NCBI RefSeq assembly: GCF_050485565.1
Contig: NZ_JBJHBQ010000005.1
Coordinates: 1-64,000 of the forward strand
DNA: 64,000 nucleotides
Direction: 5' to 3'
Source of the DNA: Glycocaulis sp050485565
GTDB taxonomy: Bacteria; Pseudomonadota; Alphaproteobacteria; Caulobacterales; Maricaulaceae
The stretch's first letter is position 1. Every line of letters begins with the position of its first letter. Below are positions 41,141 through 49,328 of the stretch, one piece after another. The notes beneath the pieces are model-generated. The model was given only the letters and a program-made list of their open reading frames with translations. It did not search any database and was not told the DNA's origin. The translations under genes and the position numbers were made by a program.

Positions 41141-42060
41141 GCGCATCACACATAGCGCTTTTCCTCGACATGCTGAGCGCCGAGCGCGGCGCTGCCGCCA
41201 ATACGCTCGCCGCCTACCGCCACGATCTGGATGATGCCGGAACGCGCCTCGTGCGCTTCGGCGTCTCCCTGAATGACGCAACGAGCGCCGATCTCGAACG
41301 GCTGATGCAGGCACTGGCCGCTGACGGGCTAAGCCCCGCCACGGCTGCACGGCGTCTCTCCGCGCTGAAACGCTATTACCGCTTCCTGCTGAAAGAGGGT
41401 GTGCGCAGCGATGATCCGACAGCCGGGCATAAAGGCCCCAAACAGGCCCGCGCCCTGCCCAAAATTCTCTCCGAAGCCGAGGTGGGACGGCTGTTCGACG
41501 CCGCCGATACGATAGAAGGCCCTGCCGGTCTGCGCCTGCGCGCGGCGCTGGAACTGCTCTATGCAGGCGGGCTTCGCGTCAGCGAGTTGGTCACCCTGCC
41601 GCTTGCCGCCTTCTCGCGCGCCGAGCGCTATCTGGTCGTCACCGGCAAGGGCAATAAGGACCGGATCGTCCCGCTCACACCCTCCGCGCTGGAGGCTGTC
41701 GACGCCTACAGGAGCGTGCGCGAGGAGTTTCTGCCCGGCAAGGCATCGCCCTTGCGCGCCCGCGCCGAGCGCTATCTCTTCTGCTCATCAAGCGCCAAAG
41801 CCGGCCATCTCACCCGCGAACGCTTCGCCCAGATGCTCTCAGGACTTGCCGTGCAAGCGGGCCTCGACCCGGCGCGCGTCTCGCCGCACGTGCTGCGCCA
41901 CGCCTTCGCCACGCATCTTCTGGCCAATGGCGCAGACCTGCGCAGCCTGCAGACCTTGCTCGGCCATGCCGATGTCTCCACCACCGAGATTTACACCCAT
42001 GTGCTTGAAGCGCGCCTACGCTCGCTGATGGAAGACGCGCACCCGCTCAGCCGTAAATAA
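41137..42060 (+). CDS. xerD: Site-specific tyrosine recombinase XerD
   Basis: The 307-residue recombinase has an N-terminal core-binding domain (FLDMLSAERGAAANTLAAYR) and a catalytic domain holding R147 (GGLRVSEL), K171 (GKGNKDR), H251 and R254 (SPHVLRHAFATHLL), H277 (LGHADVS) and the nucleophile Y286 (TEIYTH). With XerC it resolves chromosome dimers at dif. The GTG start overlaps the previous stop. The housekeeping length and absence of att sites argue against a phage integrase. accA follows 96 bases downstream. Confidence 0.93.
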   Translation: MSASHIALFLDMLSAERGAAANTLAAYRHDLDDAGTRLVRFGVSLNDATSADLERLMQALAADGLSPATAARRLSALKRYYRFLLKEGVRSDDPTAGHKGPKQARALPKILSEAEVGRLFDAADTIEGPAGLRLRAALELLYAGGLRVSELVTLPLAAFSRAERYLVVTGKGNKDRIVPLTPSALEAVDAYRSVREEFLPGKASPLRARAERYLFCSSSAKAGHLTRERFAQMLSGLAVQAGLDPARVSPHVLRHAFATHLLANGADLRSLQTLLGHADVSTTEIYTHVLEARLRSLMEDAHPLSRK

Positions 42061-42155
42061 CCTGCTGACAGCCAGCTTGTGACAGCGGGATGTCGCGGCT
42101 AGTTTGCCCGTTCGGCCAGCGACCCTTGGCCGGGTAGCCTTATCTCAGGGGATCC

Positions 42156-43142
42156 ATGTCCAACCCGACGCGCACCTATCTTGATTTCGAACGTCCGATT
42201 GCCGAGCTCGATGCGAAGATCGAGGAATTGCAATCGGTCTCCGAACGCAATGGCGAGGATGCGCCGGATGTGGCCGAGGAAGTCGCCAAGCTGCGCCAGA
42301 AATCGGCCACCCAGCTGAAAAATCTCTACGCCAAGCTGGACCCCTGGCAGAAAACCATGGTGGCGCGCCATCCTGAGCGCCCGCACCTGAAGGATTTTCT
42401 GGCCGGTCTCATCAACGATTTCGAGGAACTGTCCGGCGACCGCCGCTTCTCCGAGGATCATGCTATTGTCGGCGGGCTGGGCCGGTTCCGTGGCCGCGCC
42501 GTGGTCGTCATGGGCCATGAGAAGGGTCACGACACGCAGACCCGCCTGAAGCACAATTTCGGCATGGCGCGCCCTGAAGGCTATCGTAAGGCCGCGCGCC
42601 TGATGGATCTGGCTGACAAGTTTTCCCTGCCGGTTCTCACTTTCGTGGACACGGCGGGCGCCTATCCGGGCGTCGGCGCGGAAGAGCGCGGCCAGTCTGA
42701 AGCCATTGCCCGCTCCACCGAGCGCTGCCTGACGCTCGGCACTCCGCTGATATCGGTCATTACCGGCGAAGGCGGGTCGGGCGGCGCGGTGGCGCTGGCC
42801 TCTGCCAACACGGTGATGATGCTGGAGCATTCCATCTATTCGGTGATCTCGCCGGAGGGTTGCGCCTCCATTTTGTGGCGTGACGGGGCCAAGGCGCGCG
42901 ATGCGGCCATTGCCATGAAGATCACCGCGCAGGACCTGATCGGGCTGAAAATCATCGACAAGATCATCCCCGAACCGGTCGGCGGCGCGCATCGTGATCG
43001 CGAAGCCACCATCAAGGCCGTCGGCGACGCGATGGAAGAAAACCTCTCCAGCCTTGAAGGGCTGGACCCGGCCACCTTGCGCAGGAAGCGCCGCGAGCGC
43101 TTCCTTGCCATTGGCCGTTCGCTGATGGAACCAGCGGCGTAG
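42156..43142 (+). CDS. accA: Acetyl-CoA carboxylase carboxyltransferase subunit alpha
   Basis: The 328-residue protein is the alpha half of the carboxyltransferase that forms malonyl-CoA for fatty-acid synthesis, acting with AccD. Family marks are YLDFERPIAELDAKIEEL, GHEKGHDTQTRLKHNFGMAR, PEGYRKAARLMDLA, VLTFVDTAGAYPGVGAEERG and ISVITGEGGSGGAVALA with the oxyanion glycines. Length is normal. An AGGGGA precedes the ATG. xerD upstream and nadE downstream are the only neighbours on the strand. Confidence 0.98.
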   Translation: MSNPTRTYLDFERPIAELDAKIEELQSVSERNGEDAPDVAEEVAKLRQKSATQLKNLYAKLDPWQKTMVARHPERPHLKDFLAGLINDFEELSGDRRFSEDHAIVGGLGRFRGRAVVVMGHEKGHDTQTRLKHNFGMARPEGYRKAARLMDLADKFSLPVLTFVDTAGAYPGVGAEERGQSEAIARSTERCLTLGTPLISVITGEGGSGGAVALASANTVMMLEHSIYSVISPEGCASILWRDGAKARDAAIAMKITAQDLIGLKIIDKIIPEPVGGAHRDREATIKAVGDAMEENLSSLEGLDPATLRRKRRERFLAIGRSLMEPAA

Positions 43143-43226
43143 GTTTTCCCCGTCCCCCCTTGATTTTTTGGCCGGAAAGGCGTCTCTGAGGCTCACGAAA
43201 TACTCATTATGAGCAAAAGGGGCGTC

Positions 43227-45281
43227 ATGCCGGCCTTTCACAATCTTTATCGCCACGGCTTTGTGCGCGTAGCCGCCTTTGCGCCCCATGTTGCGCCCGG
43301 CGACCCGATGGAGAATGCGGCCCGCCAGATCGCACTGGCAAGGAAGGCCGATGAGAGCCGCGCTGCGCTTGTCCTGTTTCCTGAACTCTCACTCACTGGC
43401 TATGCGCTAGATGATCTGCACCATCAGGCGCTGATGCTGCAGGCCGCAGAACAAGCAGCTACGGCCCTCATCGAGGCTTCGCGCGATCTCATGCCGGTGC
43501 TGGTCGCCGGTGCGCCGGTAACGGTCGATGGCCAGCTTTATAACTGTGCCCTCATCATCCATCGCGGGCGGCTTCTGGGCGTGGTGCCGAAAAGCTACCT
43601 GCCCAATTACCGTGAGTTCCACGAAAAGCGCTGGTTTGCCGAAGGCGGCGCGGCAATGGCAGATACTGTGCGCTATGCGGGGCAGGACGCTGCCTTTGGC
43701 ACCAAACTCGTCTTCGCGGCCAGCGATGTGCCCGGCTTCGCCTTCATGGCGGAGATCTGCGAGGATCTCTGGGCCGTCCACCCGCCAAGCCTTGATGGCG
43801 CGCTGGCGGGCGCGAACATCATCGTCAACCTGTCCGCCTCCAACGCCCTGATCGGCAAGGCACGCGAGCGTGAAGCACTGGTGCGCGTGCAGTCCCAGCG
43901 CACGCTTGGCGCCTATATCTTCGCCGCCTCCGGCTCAGGAGAGAGCACGACAGATCTCACCTGGGACGGGCAGACGATTGCCTGCGAGCTGGGCGAAACC
44001 ATCGCGCAAGGCCCGCGCTTTGAGGACAACACCGGCCTCGTCACCGAGATCGATGTGGAGCGCATCGTGCAGGACCGGCTGCGCTTTTCCACTTTCCGGG
44101 ACGGCGCCCGTAATGCGCGCGAGCGCCTGACCGGCTGGCGGAAAGTAAGCTTCACGCTTGCCCCGCCGCTGGATGAAACCCTCACCCTTGAGCGGCGCAT
44201 CAAGCGCTTCCCCTTCGTGCCATCAGACCGCGAGCGGCTGGACGAGGACTGTTTTGAAGCCTGGTCGATACAGGTTGAGGCGCTGGTCCAGCGGCTGCGC
44301 TCCAGCACCATCAAACGCGCGATTATCGGCATATCGGGCGGGCTGGATTCAACGCAGGCCCTCATCGTCACCGCACGCGCCTTCGACCGGCTGGGCCTGC
44401 CGCGTGAGAGCATCCTCGCCTACACCCTGCCCGGCTTTGCCACCAGCGAGGCGACGCGCGAACAGGCCATTGCTCTGGCCGGGGCCGTGGGCGTCACCCA
44501 TCGCGAGATCGATATCCGCCCGGCAGCTGAGCGCATGCTGGCCGATCTCGGTCATCCCTACGCGCAAGGACGTGCCGAATACGATGTGACGTTCGAGAAT
44601 GTGCAGGCTGGCCTGCGCACCGATTATCTCTTCCGCGCTGCCAACCATGAGGGTGCGCTGGTGATCGGCACCGGCGATCTTTCCGAGGCGGCGCTGGGCT
44701 GGTGCACCTATGGCGTCGGCGATCATATGTCGCACTACAACGTCAATGCCGGCCTGCCCAAGACGCTGATCCAGCACCTCATCGCCTGGGCCGCGCGCAC
44801 CGGCCGGGCAGGGGAGGCGGCTGGCCCGGTACTGGAGCGCATCCTGGCAACCGAAATCTCCCCTGAGCTGGTGCCAGCCGGAGAGAACGGGCAAATCCAG
44901 AGCACGCAGAGCGTGATCGGCCCCTACCCCTTGCAGGATTTCACCCTGCATTATGTGGTGCGCTATGGCTTCGGGCCGGAGAAGATCGCCTTCCTGCAGG
45001 AGACCGCCTGGGGCGAAAGCTCGCGCAGCGACTGGCCCGATCACGTGGCAGAGGCCGACCGTCATCACTACACGATGGCCGATATCCTCAAATGGCTGGA
45101 CGTGTTCCACACCCGCTTTTTCGGCCAGAGCCAGTTCAAGCGCTCTGCCGTGCCCAACGGGCCGAAACTCACCTCCGCTGGCGCGCTATCGCCGCGCGGG
45201 GACTGGCGCATGCCCTCCGACATGAGCGCAAAGCTCTGGCGCGAGGCGATTGGCCGCCTGAAAGACGAGCTGGGAGTATAG
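43227..45281 (+). CDS. nadE: Glutamine-dependent NAD+ synthetase
   Basis: The 684-residue enzyme amidates deamido-NAD. The N-terminal nitrilase-type glutaminase has the Glu-Lys-Cys triad in LFPELSLTGYALDDL, VPKSYLPNYREF and FMAEICEDLW. The C-terminal synthetase has the ATP-binding ISGGLDSTQALIV and IGTGDLSEAALGW. This is the long, two-domain form. ATG 43227 has AAAAGGGG just ahead and matches the usual start (FxNLYRHGFVRVA); ATG 43209 would add six residues. A repeat and a terminator follow. Confidence 0.97.
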   Translation: MPAFHNLYRHGFVRVAAFAPHVAPGDPMENAARQIALARKADESRAALVLFPELSLTGYALDDLHHQALMLQAAEQAATALIEASRDLMPVLVAGAPVTVDGQLYNCALIIHRGRLLGVVPKSYLPNYREFHEKRWFAEGGAAMADTVRYAGQDAAFGTKLVFAASDVPGFAFMAEICEDLWAVHPPSLDGALAGANIIVNLSASNALIGKAREREALVRVQSQRTLGAYIFAASGSGESTTDLTWDGQTIACELGETIAQGPRFEDNTGLVTEIDVERIVQDRLRFSTFRDGARNARERLTGWRKVSFTLAPPLDETLTLERRIKRFPFVPSDRERLDEDCFEAWSIQVEALVQRLRSSTIKRAIIGISGGLDSTQALIVTARAFDRLGLPRESILAYTLPGFATSEATREQAIALAGAVGVTHREIDIRPAAERMLADLGHPYAQGRAEYDVTFENVQAGLRTDYLFRAANHEGALVIGTGDLSEAALGWCTYGVGDHMSHYNVNAGLPKTLIQHLIAWAARTGRAGEAAGPVLERILATEISPELVPAGENGQIQSTQSVIGPYPLQDFTLHYVVRYGFGPEKIAFLQETAWGESSRSDWPDHVAEADRHHYTMADILKWLDVFHTRFFGQSQFKRSAVPNGPKLTSAGALSPRGDWRMPSDMSAKLWREAIGRLKDELGV

Positions 45282-45296
45282 AGGGGCTGCTGTCGG

Positions 45297-45339
45297 CCCT
45301 CATCCTGAGGAGGCCGAAGGCCGTCTCGAAGGACGAGGG
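45297..45339. repeat. Intergenic repeat, CTCATCCTGAGGAGGCC type (copy 1)
   Basis: CCCTCATCCTGAGGAGGCC ... GGCCGTCTCGAAGGACGAGGG forms an imperfect palindrome. The same wording appears inverted at 58240-58284. It lies directly after nadE and is a familiar alphaproteobacterial intergenic sequence of unknown role. Confidence 0.7.
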
Positions 45340-45352
45340 AAGATGACCCAAT

Positions 45353-45391
45353 AAAAAACGCCCGCGTGCCAGGGAAAAGCACGCGGGCGTT
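45353..45391 (-). terminator. Rho-independent terminator of the hsp20 gene
   Basis: A 13-base stem AACGCCCGCGTGC (45357-45369) / GCACGCGGGCGTT (45379-45391) with a nine-base loop is followed on the minus strand by TTTTTTAT. It ends leftward transcription from hsp20 and may also stop nadE transcription from the other side. Confidence 0.85.
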
Positions 45392-45508
45392 CTCATGTCA
45401 GTCTGCTGGCGGGTCGATCAGAGCGGGTCTGCGGCAGGGGAAAAACCGCATCGCCCTGAGATCATTGGCCAGCCTTCGCCCCGTTCCTGCGGAGCGGTAT
45501 GCGTGGCT

Positions 45509-45976
45509 TTAAGCGGCCTTGGTCTTGGAACCGCTGATGAGCTTGGCGCCGGACTTGCCATTAATGGCGATCTGGCGCGGTTTCTTCGCTTCGGGTATCT
45601 CACGCTCAAGGCGCAGCACCAGAAGGCCGTTTTCAAGGCGCGCATCGCGCACCTGGATATGGTCGGCCAGATGGAAGCGGCGCTCGAAGGAGCGCTCGGC
45701 AATGCCGCGATGAATGAACTGGCGCGGTTCGCTGTCATCGCTTTCGCGCTTGCCAGACACCGTCAGCACGTTTTCCTGCACCTGAACGTCGAGATCATTG
45801 TCACCAAACCCGGCCACGGCCAGTTCGATGACATACTCGTGCTCGCTCAGCTGCTCGATATTGTAGGGCGGGTAGCCATTACCCGTTTCCTGCTTGGCCG
45901 CCGAGTCGATCATATTGGCCAGACGGTCAAAGCCGACAATCGTGCGGTAAAGCGGCGTGTAGTCGATGGTACGCAT
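45509..45976 (-). CDS. Hsp20/IbpA-family small heat-shock protein
   Basis: The 155-residue chaperone has an N-terminal arm (VGFDRLANMIDSAAK), the alpha-crystallin domain (YPPYNIEQLSEHEYVIELAV, VLTVSGKRES, RGIAERSFERRFHL, ARLENGLLVLRLERE) and the C-terminal IxI-type anchor (RQIAING). It holds unfolding proteins for refolding by DnaK. A leader with a ROSE-like hairpin covers its ribosome-binding site, so translation should rise with temperature. A terminator follows 120 bases downstream. RpoH is encoded elsewhere in the window and may drive it. Confidence 0.96.
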   Translation of the reverse strand: MRTIDYTPLYRTIVGFDRLANMIDSAAKQETGNGYPPYNIEQLSEHEYVIELAVAGFGDNDLDVQVQENVLTVSGKRESDDSEPRQFIHRGIAERSFERRFHLADHIQVRDARLENGLLVLRLEREIPEAKKPRQIAINGKSGAKLISGSKTKAA

Positions 45977-46003
45977 GAAGATCCTCCTTCAGAAGCGATC
46001 AGT
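45977..46003 (-). promoter_or_regulatory. ROSE-like RNA thermometer hairpin in the hsp20 leader
   Basis: Directly before the start codon the RNA reads GAUCGCUUCUGAAGGAGGAUC. GAUC pairs with GAUC and CUUC with the ribosome-binding GGAG, with a single unpaired G between the two helices and a U-G pair. The UCGCU segment fits the UYGCU consensus of ROSE elements, which sit before small heat-shock genes in alphaproteobacteria and open on warming. Confidence 0.75.
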
Positions 46004-46089
46004 TTGATGCCCTCCGCTGACATGTCCGCGCCTCGACTGAGCGCACGGGACCAAAGGCGGGCATCTTAGGTTTCCATTACTCGCCGGAG

Positions 46090-46134
46090 CCCGAAAGGCA
46101 CCCCGGTGATACTGACATGGGTGCGGCTTTCGGG
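46090..46134. repeat. Imperfect inverted repeat upstream of hsp20
   Basis: CCCGAAAGGCACCC (46090-46103) and GGGTGCGGCTTTCGGG (46119-46134) are complementary apart from a two-base insertion. It stands between the divergent hsp20 and the methyltransferase-like gene. It could be a binding site, an upstream terminator or a leader structure; its role is not clear. Confidence 0.45.
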
Positions 46135-46236
46135 GTGCGCAAGAGGGCCGTTTTGGTGTTTTGAGGTTTTGCCGTCAGCGATTGCAGCGCTAGTCTGGCA
46201 AACAGAACACGACATCACGCCAAGGGGATTTGCCGC

Positions 46237-47250
46237 ATGCGCCTTCTCGTAACCGTTTCTGCTCTTGCCCTGTGCCTGCCCCTGATGGCGTGCGGGGACA
46301 GTTCGGACACTGAAGCACCGGCACCCGCCGCCATCGACACCGATGATGCGGTCGATGCATCGCTGTCGCCGGATATCGATGACGAGGCTGAATTCGAAGA
46401 CGGCGAACCGGACGCGGCTGAAGCCGATATCCCGGCAAGTGACGCAGCAGACGACACCGCAAGCCTGTCCACCGAACCGGAGACCGGCTCGCTCGCCTGG
46501 GCCGTGGCGGGCGAATGGCGGGCTGATGCCGTGGCGCGCGATGTCTGGCGCAATCCGCTCGAAACACTCGAATTCTTTGGCGTTGACCCGTCCGGCACGG
46601 TCGTCGAGATCTGGCCGGCGGGCGGCTGGTACACGCAAGTGCTCGCGCCATGGATTGCTGCCAATGGCGGCACCTATGTGGCGGCGCATTTCGACCCTGA
46701 GGGAAGCGAACAGACACAAGCCTTCATCGACAGCTATGCCGAGCGTTTTTCCGCGCCGCTGTTTGGCGAGATAGAGATCGCGGCTTTCGGCCCAGAAACC
46801 GGCCCGATCGTGCCTGAGGGAAGCGCCGACGCGGTGCTGACCTTCCGCAATGTGCACAACTGGATGGCGCGCGGTTTTGAGGAGAAGGCGTTTGCCGATT
46901 TCTACGCAGCGCTGCGCCCCGGCGGCATTCTGGGCGTGGTTGAACACCGCCTGCCCGCCAGCCAGCCGCAGGACCCGCGTGCCGCCACCGGCTATGTGCA
47001 GGAAGACTATGTCATCGCGCTAGCCACAGAGGCCGGTTTCGAGCTGGTGGGTTCCTCCGAAATCAACGCCAATCAGGCTGACACGGCCGACCACCCGTTT
47101 GGCGTCTGGACATTGCCGCCGGTCTTGCGGTCCTCGCCGCGCGGCGAAGATCGCGACCCTGAGTTTGACAGTGCGCCCTATGAGGCCATTGGCGAGTCCG
47201 ACCGGATGACACTGCTGTTCCGCAAGCCGGGAAATGCGGGGGCTGAGTGA
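46237..47250 (+). CDS. Exported lipoprotein with SAM-methyltransferase-like fold
   Basis: The 337-residue protein has a lipoprotein signal (LLVTVSALALCLPLMACGDS; lipobox LMAC), an acidic linker rich in Asp and Ala (residues 22-85), and a domain like the COG4798 predicted methyltransferases: VVEIWPAGGWYTQVLAPWI in place of the SAM-binding GxGxG, and FRNVHNWMARGFEEKAFADF, then GGILGVVEHR. SAM is not known in the periplasm, so catalysis there is doubtful. The stop overlaps the GTG of the next exported protein (GTGA). AAGGGGA precedes the ATG. Confidence 0.78.
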   Translation: MRLLVTVSALALCLPLMACGDSSDTEAPAPAAIDTDDAVDASLSPDIDDEAEFEDGEPDAAEADIPASDAADDTASLSTEPETGSLAWAVAGEWRADAVARDVWRNPLETLEFFGVDPSGTVVEIWPAGGWYTQVLAPWIAANGGTYVAAHFDPEGSEQTQAFIDSYAERFSAPLFGEIEIAAFGPETGPIVPEGSADAVLTFRNVHNWMARGFEEKAFADFYAALRPGGILGVVEHRLPASQPQDPRAATGYVQEDYVIALATEAGFELVGSSEINANQADTADHPFGVWTLPPVLRSSPRGEDRDPEFDSAPYEAIGESDRMTLLFRKPGNAGAE

Positions 47251-47939
47251 TCGGGTCTGCGCTTAGCCTGCTAGTGGCGAGCGCACTGCTCGGCTGGTCT
47301 GCACCGGCCATGGCCGGGCCGCCGCCCGCCTCTGCCCTCAACGCCTATCCGGCAGACCGGCTATTACCCTTCTGGCGGCAATACACGGCGCGTTATGAGG
47401 ACGGCGAAGCCCCGTTCATTCCCGCCTACCGGCTGGACCCGCCCCCCGCTGGGGCCGCGGACATGACAGGTTTCTGGCTGGAAGCGCCCGATGCCCGGCT
47501 TCTGGCGGTCGGCGTCGATGCGGACGGGTATCTGGTCCTGCCGCCCGAAGCGCACACTGCCGGTTCTGTCACCCGCGCCACGCGCCTGCTGCACGATGGC
47601 GACAGCCCGCTACCGGCCATCCGCCTGGAGTTTCATGCGCCAGCCAGCGGCACGCGTTACGCCATTTCGGAAATGGCGGCGCTGGTACGCGAGCTGGACC
47701 AGCTTCAACGCGCCAGCATGGGATTTGCCGCCCTGATGGCCCCGCGCTTTGACGTGATCGTATTCCGCTTTGACGGCCCGGCGCCCGATGGCTGGCACGT
47801 GACAGAGCGCGGGGAGCGCCGCGAGCTGAGCGCGCTGCACGATACGCTTTATCTGCGCATGACGGGGCGGATTGCCCGCTTAGGCGGCGAAATAGTGCTG
47901 GAAAGCGCGCCGCACCGTATCGTGGTGGAAACGCGCTAG
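47247..47939 (+). CDS. Exported protein of unknown function
   Basis: The 230-residue protein starts at a GTG overlapping the previous stop and has a signal peptide (LSLLVASALLGWSAPAMAGP). The mature part is beta-rich with no recognised motif (GFWLEAPDARLLAVGVDADG, LVLPPEAHTAGSVTRATRLL). The overlap with the methyltransferase-like lipoprotein suggests they act together at the cell envelope. It overlaps the end of the convergent phosphatase gene by four bases. Confidence 0.75.
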   Translation: MIGSALSLLVASALLGWSAPAMAGPPPASALNAYPADRLLPFWRQYTARYEDGEAPFIPAYRLDPPPAGAADMTGFWLEAPDARLLAVGVDADGYLVLPPEAHTAGSVTRATRLLHDGDSPLPAIRLEFHAPASGTRYAISEMAALVRELDQLQRASMGFAALMAPRFDVIVFRFDGPAPDGWHVTERGERRELSALHDTLYLRMTGRIARLGGEIVLESAPHRIVVETR

Positions 47940-48739
47940 CGCGCCGCCGGGGCCAGCAGCTCCAGCAGTTCGCCATGCAGGTCCGCATGGGCGGCCGCCA
48001 CCACCTGCCCGCCCTCATGGGCCGGATGCCCGCGCCAGTTGGTCAGGATACCGCCCGCGCCCTCCACCACCGGCACCAGAGCAGCCACGTCCCAGCTCAT
48101 CAGCCCGGACTCGATGACGAAATCCACCCCGCCTTGCGCCACCATCGCATAGCCATAGGCATCCAGCCCGTAGCGCATCAGGCGTGCACGGCTGCGCACC
48201 GTCTCGAACACTGACGCCTCATCACCCTCGAACAGATAAGGATCGGTCGTTTCCCCTATCGCTTCACCAAGAGCGCGCCCCGTTCGGACTTTCAGGGGCA
48301 GGCGCTCGCCGCCCCGTTCAACATGGGCGTTCCGGCCCGCCCGCCCGGTTGAGCCAAAAAACCGCTCGCCGATATGGGGCTGGTCAATGACCGACAGGAC
48401 CGGGCCATCCTCCTCCACCAGCGCGATCAGTACGCACCAGCTTGGCAGACCGGCGAGAAACGCCCGCGTGCCATCGATGGGATCGACAATCCATGTGCGG
48501 CCTGAACGCGATGGTTTGGCCGCTTCCTCCTCGCCGAGAACACCGTCTTCGGGGCGGTGTTCAGCCAGTAAAGCGCGTATGGCCGCCTCAGCGGCCTTGT
48601 CGGCAGCCGTCACCGGATCAAAACCGCTCACCGCCTTGTTGTCAGCGGCAACACCGTTGCGGAAATGGGGAAGGCTGGCTGCACGCGCAGCGTCCGCCAG
48701 AACGCCCAGCAGGGCGGCATCGCTCTCATATCGGTTCAA
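47936..48739 (-). CDS. hisN: Inositol monophosphatase-family phosphatase, probably histidinol-phosphatase HisN
   Basis: The 267-residue enzyme has the metal-binding motifs GEEEAAKPSRSG, WIVDPIDGTRAFLAGLPSW and SWDVAALVPVVEGAGG of the IMPase superfamily. The short TRAF-AGLPSW form and GFDPVTAADKAAEAAIR fit HisN-type histidinol-phosphatases found in alphaproteobacteria, but inositol or other sugar phosphatases cannot be ruled out. An XRE-type regulator lies 68 bases upstream on the same strand and may be co-transcribed. Confidence 0.85.
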   Translation of the reverse strand: MNRYESDAALLGVLADAARAASLPHFRNGVAADNKAVSGFDPVTAADKAAEAAIRALLAEHRPEDGVLGEEEAAKPSRSGRTWIVDPIDGTRAFLAGLPSWCVLIALVEEDGPVLSVIDQPHIGERFFGSTGRAGRNAHVERGGERLPLKVRTGRALGEAIGETTDPYLFEGDEASVFETVRSRARLMRYGLDAYGYAMVAQGGVDFVIESGLMSWDVAALVPVVEGAGGILTNWRGHPAHEGGQVVAAAHADLHGELLELLAPAAR

Positions 48740-48807
48740 GGCTGGTCCCCCGCGTCAGGCTGATGCGCCGCACGGGTATCTCCTGCCTGAAAGCTGGCGG
48801 CGCGGCG

Positions 48808-49242
48808 TCAGGCCCGTCCGGTATCGCTATTGCGCACGGACGGGTCAAGCGCGCTCTGGAGCGTTTTGGCCAGCTCAAGCAGGCGCTGGCGCGGCGCGCG
48901 CCCCAGCCGGTAATAGGCCCTGACCAGCTCCATGGTCTCGCGCCGGGAGAGAAGATCGCCCTGCATGTCGCGGCTGGCCCCATCGCTCTTCAGGCCATCA
49001 TAGAAATGTTCAACCGGCGCGCCCAGCGCTTCGGCAATCTCGAACAACCGGCTGGCCGACATCCGGTTGATCCCGGTCTCGTATTTGTGGATCTGCTGAA
49101 AGCGTATGCCAACGCGCTCGGCCAGCTCTTTCTGGGTCAGGCCCAGAAGCCGTCTGCGCCGCCGCAGACGCTCGCCGACATGGCGGTCGATATTCGGACG
49201 CTGGGCAGGCTGGACTGCATCGTCTCTCAATTGTGGCTGCAT
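48808..49242 (-). CDS. XRE-family helix-turn-helix regulator
   Basis: The 144-residue protein has a cro/CI-type HTH near residues 22-75: RRRRLLGLTQKELAERVGIR, FQQIHKYETGINRMSASRLF and EIAEALGAPVEHFYDGL. The C-terminal half is helical and may dimerise or sense a signal (ETMELVRAYYRLGRAPRQRL). Proteins of this shape are numerous in alphaproteobacteria. Two perfect palindromes lie upstream (49268-49303), suggesting autoregulation. The hisN-like gene follows. Confidence 0.9.
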   Translation of the reverse strand: MQPQLRDDAVQPAQRPNIDRHVGERLRRRRRLLGLTQKELAERVGIRFQQIHKYETGINRMSASRLFEIAEALGAPVEHFYDGLKSDGASRDMQGDLLSRRETMELVRAYYRLGRAPRQRLLELAKTLQSALDPSVRNSDTGRA

Positions 49243-49267
49243 CTTCCCTCATCGCCTCCGCCTGACA

Positions 49268-49303
49268 GGCGCGATTCGCGCCGCACGCTTATCATTAGCG
49301 TGC
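49268..49303. promoter_or_regulatory. Two adjacent palindromes upstream of the XRE regulator
   Basis: GGCGCG-ATT-CGCGCC (49268-49282) is followed directly by GCACGCT-N7-AGCGTGC (49283-49303), both perfect. They begin 26 bases before the XRE start codon and lie between it and the amidohydrolase gene. They are operator candidates; the second may instead end the upstream transcript. Confidence 0.5.
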
Positions 49304-49328
49304 TTTGAGGTTAATAACAACCTGTGGT

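Noticed and set aside
41137..42060. Tyrosine recombinase considered as the integrase of a mobile island
   Set aside because: Length and motifs fit housekeeping XerD, its GTG overlaps the upstream gene, and no att repeats or phage genes surround it. The tRNA-Val is 9 kb away with no repeat of its 3' end.
46066..46947. A 293-codon leftward frame
   Set aside because: It is the antisense of the exported methyltransferase-like gene and would remove the space for the hsp20 promoter.
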